From assembly GCF_033958435.1 (NCBI RefSeq), contig NC_134161.1, positions 16,988,001 to 17,052,000 of the forward strand: a stretch of 64,000 nucleotides of DNA. Reading direction: 5' to 3'. Within the stretch, counting starts at the first letter, position 1; every line of letters begins with the position of its first letter. Made by a program: the position numbers and the translations under genes. The DNA comes from Carettochelys insculpta. Taxonomy: Eukaryota; Chordata; Testudines; Carettochelyidae. Below are positions 53,561 through 64,000 of this stretch, piece by piece. The notes under the pieces were generated by a model. It had not been told where the DNA came from and did not search any database. It was given only the letters and a program-made list of their open reading frames with translations.

Positions 53561-56259
53561 TGGCCGACAACAGGGAGTGGGCAGAGGGGTCCAGGGGGCG
53601 CCGGCCATGTGTCCCTGCCCCTGCTCGGCCCTCACCGGAAGTGGCGCAGCACTGAACCATGTTCTGCAGGGAGGGACGTGGTGGTGCGTGTGACCCCTGT
53701 GCACGCCCCTAGCATGAGGCCTGGTGGCCAGGTGCTTGGGCGGGAAGGACAGGGGCAGGTAACCAACCGCCAGCTGAGCAGAACGTGCAGAGACACGGGG
53801 CTGGACCACTGCTGGGCAGCTCTGGCCCTGGTGCCCTGCCCCTGGCTGCCGCTGTCATGGGGCAGTTTGCAGCTGGTGCACACAGGCCATTGGAATCAGA
53901 AAGCAGGCAGGTTTTACAGCTTATCTGATCAAACCCTGTGTGCAGAGCAATGCCTCTAAGCAAAGCTCTCCCTGCCCAGTACAGGGTGGTGGGGGAGCAG
54001 CGGACTCAAGGCTCTCTCCAGGCTTTGTAAGACACCGTTCTCTGATAACCATCTGTAGCCCGCGGGCCCCAGGGCACGTCCCTTGCTGAGCAGTTCCCCT
54101 CTGTTCAGCGCCTGCAGGGGGTCAGGAGCAGAGCTGGGAGACAAGGTGATGCCAAGGGAGATGCCACTGAAGTGGATGCGATTGCCGGTGGGCTCCCTAA
54201 AGTGACACATGTGCCTTGAAATTCCCTCCCCGCCCCGAAACACCCTGGGGGGGTCCAGGAGCCCTGGGCATGGCCAGGAGAGGGACAACTGCAGGCACAG
54301 GTGCCAACTTCTCACTTCCCAGGGGTTCCCCACACTGCTCCACCCTCCCCAAAGCCCCCCCACTTCTCCCCATGCCCCCTTGCCCACCTCTCTCGCGCCC
54401 CACGCACCCCCTGTCCCTGCATCCCCACAGGAGAAGCACCACGAGTCAGGCTGCCAGGGTGTGAGCAGTGCAGGGGATGGTCGGGGGTGCTTGGTGCCCA
54501 GGGGTGCTCTGCACTCCTTAACATTTCCCTGCAGGTGCTCCAGCACCAGAGACACTCAGAGTTGCACCTGTGGCTGGGGATGAGCACCAGAGCAGCAGGC
54601 CCATGGCAGGACACTGCGGAGCGTGACAAAAACAGGCTAATCTGATGTCAGCTGCAGGGGGAGGGGCAGCACGGGACACAGGGCCCAGCCCCCCCCCGAG
54701 GCTCTCTGGCTCCCCCCGCCCCCAGCACAGCACGGAACATGTCAAGGGGGCTGCAAACCCGCTCTGCCGGAAGCTCCCCTGACCTCCCCCGGAGCCCAAA
54801 GTGGCTGCAGCAGACAGGCACTTCTCCCCTCTCGGGGGCCTGCCCCAGATGTTTGGAGGAAGCTGCAGCGGAGGCCCGAGTGCAGGATGGGCGACTTGCT
54901 CGCCCACAGCGGTTGTCAGTCCCAACCCGGGGCAGGCCCGGGTGTCTACGGCCGGGGGCAGGAGGGCAAAGCCCATCAAACCCCACTGGGTTTGGCGCGC
55001 CCCGTGGCTGTCCCCAGCCCAACGTGTCCGGGCCACCTCACCGCCAGGCTGAGCTCTTGGGCACTAGGCCGTTTCATGGCTGCGGGACCCCCAGGCCCCC
55101 TCACTCTGGGCTCCCACCGTTGGCCTTTCCTTCGGACCATCTCTCACTCCCTTGCCCTTCCGGCCTGGCAGCACAGCTGTTGGGCTGGCACAGGCTGGTC
55201 CGTGCTCCCAATCACTGCGGCCATGCGGGCAGGAGCCCTGCGGTGGACACCTGTGCTACCTCTCCCCACTGTCTCCCCTGGCTCTCCCCACCTGGGGCCC
55301 CTCCCACAGTGACAGCAGGGAGGCCAAGGGAGGGCAGCTGGGCTCAGCAGTGTTACCAAACGTGCTTGGTCCATACAAGCATGTACAAGCCAAGCAGCAA
55401 GTGGGGGGAGACGTGACGGCTCAGGGGGCCACCCCAGTTCCGGTGGTTTGGGGGCCCACACAGCTGCCCAAACATTCCTACAGACGGGGCCAGTGGGATT
55501 ACCTGGGGCTGGGGGCCTGGCGTGGGTCTTGCCTGGGCCATCCTCAGCATACCTGGCGTCAGGCGCTTCCTGTACTGCTGGGCTGCAAGGAGCCCCCTTT
55601 GCACATGAGCTGCTGAGGGGACCTGGCACAGGAGAACGCGGAGCCCTCCCCCCGCCCCCTGGCTTGTCTTCGACACAGCCCTGATGCACACAAAGCCTGG
55701 AGAGGGTCCTTAGCTCACTCCCACGGGGCAGGGCAGCCCCTGTGCCCAAGGCTGAGACCTGTGTGTCCATTCCTCCCCGAGCCCAGCACCAGAGTGGCAG
55801 CCTCAGGCTCTGGGCACGCAGCAAGCAGCAGACGGTCCCAGTGGGGGCTTAGGGGGCTAGGTAGGACCTAGTCCCTGTGCCCGGGGCAACATTCCCCCTT
55901 TCTTGGGGGTGGCTCTATCTGGGAAGCCCCTGTAAATACGTGTGGCCAGCTAGCAGAGCTTCCCAGCCCCAGCAAGCCGAGGTTTGATACCACCCAGGGC
56001 TCTGCTACACACCCTGCAGTGCCAGATGCTGGCCAATGGCACCTTTGCCGACCTGATTGTGGATACACAGGCATGCAGCACTCCAGGAACAGCGCCCACA
56101 CCAGGCAGCCAGCGCCTGTCCTGTGCCCTTGCCCGGGAAGGGGATTTTGCTGCACAGTAAGAGAGGGACAGAGGGAGTGTGTCTCGCTAGACAGACACAT
56201 TTCCGGCTTGGCAGCAAATGACAAACCAAGGGGACAGTGCCCAGGCCTTGGAGAGGGAC
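53561..56259. other. No recognised feature
   Basis: GC-rich intergenic DNA with several stop-poor frames of 100-226 codons but no recognisable domain or splice pattern. Confidence 0.4.
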
Positions 56260-56660
56260 TCCAAGGAAATCTCACAAAGAGTGGATTGAAATTGGCTTGG
56301 ACAAGAAAGAGGGAGCATCAAAACCTGGCTAGAAAACCTGGAACCAGGACACTGATTAATGACCATGTTCAGTGCCAGGAGCCACTGATTTAATAGCCTC
56401 ATTAATGATTTGGAGGCGGGGGAGGGCCCATTAATGAAAGTCACCGATGAGATTAACTTAGCAGGAGCTCCGGGCACCAGCTGGGAGCAGGGACAGAAAG
56501 GCCAGCCGTGCCCAGCACGCAGAGGGAATAACCCAGTAACTGAGGCGGGGAAGAGGCTGGCAGTGGAGGGACAGGAGCCAGGAAGGGGCAGCTGTAAGAG
56601 ACCTGGGGCTGAAGGTGGACACCAAGTTATACATCAGGCACACAAGCAACAGCACTGAGC
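56260..56660 (+). mobile_element. Diverged CR1 LINE ORF2 fragment
   Basis: In sense: CTCATTAATGATTTGGAGGC, AAAGTCACCGATGAGATTAA and AGACCTGGGGCTGAAGGTGG resemble the FINDLE...ADDTKL and DLGV-VD segments of CR1 reverse transcriptase. Old and broken. Confidence 0.55.
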
Positions 56661-57014
56661 TCTGATCTAAGGCAGCTGCCCAGCCCATTGCTCCCGTAGC
56701 AGCTCACCCGCCCTGCCCAGCAGTCACGCTCCCTCCAGCTGGGCACGTCCTATTGCCCTGTTTTGCTGGTGCACAGAGCAGCCAAGCTGAGAGCATGTAG
56801 AAGTGCAGGGGAGTGAGGTGCTGACCCTATGGATCCAGGCCCCTGCCTGTGCCACAGGGCTGCCCTTCCCTCTGGGGCCAGTGCCGCAGCACACACCAGG
56901 GCCTACACATGAGAAGTCATCACCCCACAACACACCCATTCCCAGCCTCCGACGAACAGACGCCAGGGACTCCAGCCCTGCCCACCATGCCTAGCAGCCA
57001 CGGCTGGACCTGCC

Positions 57015-57300
57015 CTCCATAGATTTACCTAGCTCTTCTCTGAGCCCTGCTAAAGCCCTCGTCTTCTCAGCCTCCTCCAGCCAGGAGTCCCCAGGCCGAC
57101 CGTGCCCTTGCGAAGAAAGACGTCCTTTGGCCAGTGTTAAACCTGCCGCCCGCTGATTTCAAGTGCTGACCCCGAGTCCTTGTGTGATGGGAACATGTAA
57201 AGACTTTCCCTTGCTCACTGCCTCCACACCAGTCAGGCTCTGTCGTATCCCCGCTTAGCGCCCTCTTCTCTACACTGGAGTCTCTCCTCACATGGGCCCC
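57015..57300 (-). mobile_element. CR1 LINE fragment (second subfamily)
   Basis: The plus strand reads ATAGATTTACCTAGCTCTTC, GGCCAGTGTTAAACCTGCCG, CCGAGTCCTTGTGTGATGGG and CTCCACACCAGTCAGGCTCT. This is the antisense of a CR1 type with the TTTAAACCTGCTGCC..TAGTTCTTGTGTTATG signature. Confidence 0.75.
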
Positions 57301-59189
57301 CAACCCCTCCTCACTCATGTTAAGTCACTGGGCAGCGACTGGACCACCGACGCGCTACCTTTGCTCTCCAAGAGTTGGCAGCACTTGGGTGTTAGGGCAC
57401 CGTTGGCTTTGGCACCCAGCTTATTAAACTGCACCTCCCAACTCAACTGTACGCAAAACAAACTCCAGGGGCTGCTTCTGACCAGGCTGTGGCAGGAGCT
57501 GCTCAGATTATTCCTTGCTCATGGCCTCCGACCTGCTCCAAAGGAGGAACTTCAAACGCCCCTTTGAAGCCGCTGAGCAGCCCTCTGCTTGTGTGTGAAG
57601 TGGAAATCCGCAGGCCCCAGCGACGGCTGGGGAAGGGCCTGGCCTGGCCGCAGGAGAGGCGCCCTCGCAGCCACCGCCACATGCAACATTCATGCGCTAT
57701 TGATCGGGAGTGCCTTGTGCTGGGAGCAAACAGGAATGCGAAGCCCACCGCCCCCAGGGGCACGGCCTGGCCTACCACCCGGGCCGGGGGAGGGGAGTCA
57801 GGCAGAGCACAGCCACCTGCATGGCCCGGGGGCAGCCAGTCAGTGAGCACCAGTGCCGGACGCCTTTCCCTGGTGCGCAACAGCACCTGGGAACCTTCCC
57901 CGGGGCCAGGGGGCAGAAGGCCGTGGAGGAGGATGCAGGGCTGGCCGCCAGCTCCAGAGCAGGGAACGGGCAGAGCACAGGGTCAGCAGCAGGTTGGCAG
58001 GTGCTTTGCCACGTGGGGAACTACCTCATAGCTACTGCTGCCCCTTCTAGGCCAGCTCACGCCTGCAGCACCACATTGGCACACTGCCGGCCGCCAGCCG
58101 AGCTCGCTTTCTGGGGCCGGCTGCCCTGTGCTCAGCAGAGGTGGGACTGCACCTGTCCGGAGCCAGCTGCAGGAGTAACAGCCGTGGCAGCGGCACACAG
58201 GATCCCAGGCGGGCGGGGCTGGTTTGTCCAGACCTTAGCAGCATTGGGAGCGTCACAATTATTAACCAGGAGAAATACACACTTAGGGACCACAGCGCCT
58301 GCGCCAGGGTCCAGCCAGATCAAGCTAAGACCACCCCAGTACATGCCATCCCCCACAGAACCAAAACCACTGGGGCTTTGAACCCTCTTTGCTTGACCTG
58401 CTCAGTTTCTGTGGCTGGGAAAGGGGGCTGGGTGGAGCGGCCTTGCCTACAGCACGTTGAGCTGTGTGCAGGAAAACCACTGCCCCAACGAGCTTGGTGC
58501 GGCTAGCTCTGTAATGAAGTTAGTTTTATTGATCTGGAGTTTCCACCTTGTTCAAATAAACACTGGATACCCCCTGGGAGTGGTATTGCCGAACCCCGCC
58601 CCCGAGTTCCTTCTCAGGGGCTAGCTCCCACCAGCTACCCGGGGGCAGGGCTTAAAACGACCTGGGTTTTCTTTGCTTTTTACAGCTGGCTTTCCCAGCT
58701 GCTTTGTGTGTTCACGTCACTGAGAACAGCCCACGGTCAGAGCACAGCCCTTCCCCTCTCTTTGGGAACGCCGTATGGATTTTTCATTTATCATGTGATC
58801 GATTGGCTGGGGCCTGTGTACAAAGCTAATTGGTTGCTTTGCCTCCATGTCTATATATTGAACTCTTCCTGGTGCTCCATCTCCATAGGCCATTACTGGA
58901 GAGGCATGGGGCTGAAACTGCCAGGATGCTGATTTCCTGTGGCTTTTATTTGCCGCTGCGCATTCTCTCTCTCTTTTTTCTGGGCGTTTTTCCCAGGCCC
59001 AAGCACACACCCATCCACCTCTATGACCCCTGCATGCTGGGTGCAAGTTGCGCCAAGGAAAGTGCATGCCCCCACCAAATCCAAGTGCAGGTGTGTGTGG
59101 GGGTTGCCCTAGAAGAGGCCTGGGGGAGGTATATGAAAAAGGTGCTTTGTTTCCTTCCAGAAACTGCGAGACGGGCTCAGACCCCACGT
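57301..59189. other. No recognised feature
   Basis: No gene or known repeat was recognised. AATAAA occurs at 58555-58560 without an attached reading frame. Confidence 0.35.
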
Positions 59190-59850
59190 CCATGCAGCGC
59201 AGCTCCTGTCTCTCACCGGGGCCAATGCTGGATGCCTCAGAGAGCCAGACAGCACTAGAACTGGAAGGGACCTCAAGAGGTCACCAAGTCCACTCCCCTG
59301 CCCCCATGGCAGGACCAAGCACCACATCCCCAGTCGATATTTGCCCAAACTGTTCTTAAATATCTCCGGTGATGAAGATTGTACAACCAGCCGAGGCAAT
59401 CGATTCCAGTGCTTCACCACCCTGATGGTTAGGAAGTTTGTGCTACTATCCAACCTAAACCTCCCTTGCTGCAGTTTAAGCCCATTGCTTCTTTTCCTGT
59501 CCTCACAGGCTGAGGAGAACAAGTTTTGTCCCTCCTCTTCCTAACCCTCTTTTAGGCACTTGAAAGCCACGATCCTGGCCCCTCTCAGGCTTCTCTTTAC
59601 CAAACTAAACAAGCCCAGTTTTTTCCACTGTCCCTCATCGCTCATGTTCTCTAGACCTACTCTGCCTAACCAGTCTAGAGCAGAGCAGAAGAATGACTCC
59701 CCGTGCCTTGCTCACAACCCTCCTGTTAACACATCCCAGAATCCCACTTGCTTTTTTGCAACAGCGTCACACAGTTGACTCATTTAGCTTGTGGTGCACC
59801 CTGACCCTGAGGTCCCTTTCCGCAGCACTCTGTGCTAGCGAGACCCTTCA
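59190..59850 (-). mobile_element. CR1 LINE fragment
   Basis: The plus strand starts near GGCCAATGCTGGATGCCTCA and CTAGAACTGGAAGGGACCTC. It continues with TCCCTTGCTGCAGTTTAAGC, GAATGACTCCCCGTGCCTTG and ACAGCGTCACACAGTTGACT, a turtle CR1 in antisense. Minus-strand ORF2 pieces include NGLKLQQGRFRLD and RVVKHWNRLP. Confidence 0.9.
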
Positions 59851-61129
59851 GCAGAACCCCACGGTAACATGCAATGGAATCTGGGATAATTCGGCCATAC
59901 CACAGGTTACTGCTCATAGAGAGAGATTGCTTAAACCCTGAGGCATGAGGGTTAATAGCCCTTCAAACATCTGTGCTCTGGCTGGACTTGCTGCTAACTC
60001 CTAGGCCTTAACAGCCTCCTGTCGCGGTGAGTTGCACGGTGTAACCACAGCCTATGCAGAACAGCATTTCCTTCGGCTGCTCTGGAATGTGCTGCCTCTG
60101 AATAACCTTTCAGTTTGTGCGCGGAGCCAGGGAGAACAGGAGCCACCAAGCTCCCGTTTCTGGCCATCCTTTAGGTTCTGTATTTGTATCACACGGGACA
60201 CTGATGTCCGATGGCCATCAGAGAACGTTTCAAGGCGTTAATTCCGAAGCTCACGAGCAAACACGTGGAAGGGAGGTAGACAGGCCGTTACAGCTAATGA
60301 TGGTATGTTGAATTGTGAGGGTTTAACTGAATACAACAAACCCGAATGAGAGCGAGGCGTGCACCGACATCAGGTTCTCTCCCTCTGGGACAGGAAGTGC
60401 AATCAAGTGGTTAAAGTGCAGGGATGGGAGCTCAGAGCGTGGGATGTCGGGGTCCCAAGAAAACCAACTGGCTCGTGCTCCTAGTGCAATGCCCTGGGTA
60501 AGAGCAAATGTGAGTCTTGGATGTATGCGCAAGGCACTGCCGCGTAGGGGTTGGCAGATGGTATCAGCCAGAGAGACCACTTCTGGGTACTGTGTCCTGT
60601 TCTGGTGGCAGCCCACCAAGACCAGGAGTTTTCCAGCATCCCTGCGGAACAGGAATCGGCCTGCGAATGGGACGGGACAGGGTGGAGCTGTCGGTCCTGC
60701 AGAAAAGGCAGGAGGTGCTCCCTAACTATTTCTGTTCTGTATTTGGGAGGACCAGACAGGATGGGCCCATCTGATGCCATTGGCAACACACTTCCCATTC
60801 CACAACTTCCGGTAGCCCATCACACCTCTCCAGCTGGATTATTGCATCCAGGAGCAGCAGCCCTTCCTATCACTGGGGGTTGGGGGTGAGCCATAGCCCC
60901 GGGTATTCACCAGGGCAAGCACAGGCGTCACCCCTGCTCCCAAGCATGGTGCGAGGGGCTGTTCTCTCCAGGGAAAGTCACTAGAGGTTACTCTTCTTAA
61001 CCTGAGCCTGGTTCACAGAAACAGCTGGCCCACGGTGGCTGAAACTAACACATACATAAACAAACAGCAGCCTGGGGCAGACACTCAGCATGGAAAGTCT
61101 CAGCCTGAACAGTTAGCCTTTGGGAAGGT
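59851..61129. other. No recognised feature
   Basis: Only short frames. No domain, RNA gene or tandem repeat was seen. Confidence 0.35.
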
Positions 61130-62080
61130 TTTAGTAGGCATCCTTCAGTCTGCATAGACTATGGATCGCGCCCTTTAAAGTTTCAATTGAGGACTTCATT
61201 TACAGCATCTATTGTGACTATGAAGACCCACACGAGAGTGACAGTCCTTGCTGCATCTCTTGCAGATGTAGCGGGTGTCTGGCAAGTCCTTATTGTGCTT
61301 TCTGTGCGCTCGCTTCTCCTCTGCTAGCTGTCTGATCTTCAACTCGCCCTTCTGAAGGCCCTTGTGTAACCCCTGCCTCCATCTGCTGCGGTCGTCTGCT
61401 AGTTCTTCCCAGTTGTCCAGCTTGATGTCTACCTCTCTGAGGTCTCTCTTGCAGACATCTTTGTAGCGCAACTGGGGGCATCCGGGAGGTCTTTTGCCAG
61501 AGGCTAGCTCACCATACAGGATGTCTTTTGGAATCCTTCCATCATTCATCCTGTGGACGTGGCCAAGCCAGCGGAGCCGACACTGCCTGAGGAGGGTGTG
61601 CATGGTTGGGATTCCAGCTTGCTCGAGGATGGCTGTGTTGGTCACTCTGTCCTTCCATGATATTCCAAGGATGCGCCTGAGGCAGCGCAAGTGGAAGACG
61701 TTCAGCCTCTTTTCCTGGCGGGCGTACAGGGTCCAAGTCTCGATGCCATAAAGGAGGGTGCTGAGGATGCAGGCTCTGTAGACTTGCATTTTGGTGAGAG
61801 TGTACAGCTTGTTGTTATTCCACACTCTCTCCCTGAGTCTGGAGAGAGTTGTGGCTGCTTTTCCAATCCTCCTACTTAGCTCAGTGTCCAACAACAGGGT
61901 GTCAGTGATGGTGGACCCGAGGAAAATGAACTCATGGACGACCTCTAATGTATAGTTGTCGATGATGATTGATGGGGATTCAGCAACATCCTGACCGAGT
62001 ACGTTTGTCTTCTTTAGGCTGATGGTAAGCCCGAAGTCCTTGCACGCTTTGGAGCACTGATCCAGAAGTACAATAGGGTA
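61130..62080 (-). mobile_element. Non-LTR retrotransposon (LINE) 3' part
   Basis: Minus strand, 5'-truncated. Coding sequence runs from about 62076 to 61196, followed by a short 3' tail (GATCCATAGTCTATGCAGAC in minus sense). The family differs from the CR1 copies nearby. The truncation lies within the RT domain, so the copy is dead. Confidence 0.8.
61196..62076 (-). pseudogene. LINE ORF: RT C-terminal part, connection domain and Cys/His C-terminus
   Basis: An open frame of about 290 codons. Motifs in order: LTISLKKTNVLGQ and FIFLGSTITDTLL (end of RT); RRIGKAATTLSRLRERVWNN; LLYGIETWTLYARQEKRLNV; FHLRCLRRILGISWKDRVTN; RQCRLRWLGHVHRMNDGRIP; and a C-terminal ICKRCSKDCHSRVGLHSHNR zinc-finger-like pattern. 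These are usual for endonuclease-RT proteins of animal LINEs. I cannot name the clade securely. The long unbroken frame suggests fairly recent insertion. The 5' RT core and endonuclease are missing. Confidence 0.82.
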
Positions 62081-62379
62081 TTGCTGGGGGAAATGTCAGG
62101 CAAACTTAATAAGAGGCAGTCCTCGCTGCTCCCAAGAGTGCCATGTGTAAGTCATGGCTGTGCCAGCCCAGCCACCCCCTCGCCAAAAGGTCCCAGCAGG
62201 AATTCCAGGGGGTCAGGTTCTCTATGCAGAGGGCCTGCGAAGTCAGAGGCCATTTACTTCAGAGAGGAGACAAACGGGAGAGGACTTGGTAAATGTACAA
62301 ACACTAATGAACGGGAGAGGAGATCACTTGCGTACGGAGATCTGCTCTGACCCCAACAGAAGGAGAAAATCATAAGCAA

Positions 62380-62590
62380 TTAAATTGAAGGGGCACCTTT
62401 AGAACTGAGACAAGGAAAGGCTGTTTCACCCAATGGAACTCGCTGCCACAAGGCATCAGGGAGAGAAAGCGGTGGGTGCATCTCAGCGTGGGGAAGCAAT
62501 CTCGTTATGATCAGCTGCCCTGCCTCGCCCAAGAGGTGGATGCATCCCAGGCAGGGAAAGAGCTGACTAGTTGAAAAGGAATATTGGAAT
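62380..62590 (+). mobile_element. CR1-like LINE scrap
   Basis: AGGAAAGGCTGTTTCACCCA, ATGGAACTCGCTGCCACAAG and GATCAGCTGCCCTGCC resemble the ORF2 C-terminal coding motif of CR1 in sense. Diverged. Confidence 0.5.
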
Positions 62591-63970
62591 GAGGCGAGGG
62601 AGAGGAACAAACAGCAAGTCTTGTTACTGAGAGCTACAGAGCGCTTTTCTCTGTGGGCAGCATCCGATACAAGCCACAGTCAGAGACAGGAGAAGATGGA
62701 TGGGCCACTGATCCAAAACCAATGCTGCTATCTCCTTTTTAGCCCCCAGCTAGTGCCTCTGCTATTCCTCAGTGTCTTCTGTCAACCTGTTTATTCAGAC
62801 TTCCAAGATCTTTTCCGAAGTCAAGGAACAAGAACCAACCCAAGGCAACGTTTGCTTCAAGCAACACAGAACAGGAGATCCCTCCTGCGAGGACTTGGAA
62901 GGGGTGACGTAGCTGTGCATCTCAGTTCGGTAATCCTCTGGCCCTGGTCACTGTGGGACCCCACAGATGGCTCTGGAGGCCAGCGCCAGCCCAAGAGGTG
63001 AGCGTAGAGCAGTGAATGCCACTTCACTGCCACAGGGGCAGCTCGTGCCACTAATTTTCACAAGGATGGTGATTTCCACTCCAGTGGCATTACCCTGTTG
63101 GCAGAGGGACCCCAGTGCCCCCGGGGAACCTGGTTAAACTCCGCAGCTGTGGCTGGGGAGGCTGACAGGCATCACTAATGGGCTTTGAAAAGTCCCTCCA
63201 TTTGTCATTTGACCTTTCCATATTTCCCAGGTGGAATAAGAGCTCTGCTCCCAATGTAATCCATGACTTGGGGGCAGAGGTCACAGCCCATCAGCAAAGC
63301 TGTTTTGGCAGTCGTTCCCCAAGGGCGGAGACACTCCTGGCAGCTAGAGAGCTGCCCCCTCTGCTCTGTGGCTGCCTGGGCTCAGCACAGCCCAGCTGGT
63401 GGGAGAAGGGCTGATTTCTGAAGCTCCTGTGCCACCCATAACCATTTCCTGCATGAATGCCGGGATCAGCACTCGGCTCCCAGCCCTCCAGAGTCCTGAC
63501 GAAACAGACCACAGTGACCATGTTGCACTGGAGCAGCATCTGCCAGAAGGGGCTGTGATCACTGGAAACTCTTGTTTCCATTCCTAAAGACGCAGGAAGC
63601 TTAACAGTTCATTGCAGGACCCGGGAACTGGTGGCAGCTTTCATTCCTGAGCCAGCAGCCCTGGTGGGTCCCTTCATTCAGGCGCAGGTTTTCTACTCTC
63701 CGTCACACCCGGGTGCCCCCCAGCCGATGGCTTTGGTCTCGCTGAGGCTGGGAGTGTCCTCCTGCTGTCGAATGGAAACACGGAGGCTGAAGAGCACAGG
63801 GAACGGACCCAAGGTTGCATGGTGAGCCTGTGGCAGAGCCATGGATCGATCCCTGCAGCTGGCCCATGCTGGCCAACTGGGACTCACAGGGCTAGTTGTG
63901 TTGCAGCTGTTGGGCCCCTCTCACTGCTGGGTTACTGGTCTATTAGTGACAGGTGTCCCCCACTTCTGCC
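62591..63970. other. No recognised feature
   Basis: No gene or repeat was recognised up to the right edge, apart from the TATA-like motif at the end. Confidence 0.35.
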
Positions 63971-63976
63971 CCCCGC

Positions 63977-63984
63977 TATATAAA
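63977..63984 (+). promoter_or_regulatory. TATA-box-like motif at right edge
   Basis: TATATAAA in a GC-rich setting (CCCCGCTATATAAACGCTGG), 16 bp from the window end. It could be a promoter for something to the right, or chance. Confidence 0.2.
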
Positions 63985-64000
63985 CGCTGGATTCTAACTG

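Overview
The window is vertebrate genomic DNA, most likely from a turtle. It has spliced genes with consensus GT/AG junctions, many CR1 LINE fragments of the kind common in turtles, a Ty3/gypsy-type LTR retrotransposon, a Penelope-like element with a GIY-YIG nuclease domain, and long GC-rich minisatellites. The species call is inference from repeat content; a crocodilian cannot be excluded. The high GC and many minisatellites would suit a microchromosome or subtelomeric region.

The one confident host gene is the 5' part of ROBO3 (roundabout guidance receptor 3) on the minus strand. Eight coding exons lie between 44477 and 19407: exon 1 with the signal peptide, exon 2 with Ig1, exons 3-4 with Ig2, exons 5-6 with Ig3 and exons 7-8 with Ig4. 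Exon lengths 91+327+158+121+139+128+125+172 keep one continuous frame of about 420 codons. Ig5, the fibronectin domains, the membrane segment and the cytoplasmic tail were not found and would lie beyond the left edge.

Layout, left to right. 1-11.25 kb is a C-rich minisatellite (unit about 36-41 bp) with higher-order duplications. At 11.27 kb it abuts a short unidentified plus-strand exon-like segment, followed by a CR1 fragment and a G-rich minisatellite. 13664-17705 is an LTR element with nearly identical LTRs, a perfect 5-bp target duplication and features of the Gmr1-like lineage (SCAN-like Gag remnant, RNase H end directly before the 3' LTR). 19.4-44.5 kb is ROBO3; its intron 7 is almost wholly a 47-bp minisatellite, and intron 1 (12 kb) holds further tandem and interspersed repeats. 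44.4-45.1 kb is a GC-rich promoter region. 45.1-45.93 kb is a CATGCATG-rich minisatellite. 45.94-47.76 kb is a Penelope-like element split by a solo LTR of the same family as the element at 13.7 kb. 47.8-64 kb appears gene-poor: CR1 pieces, an antisense Penelope tail, a second LINE type (61.1-62.08 kb) and unclassified DNA.

The very long stop-free reading frames in the minisatellites are by-products of repeat composition, not genes. All identifications come from reading the sequence and remembered family features; no database search was run.
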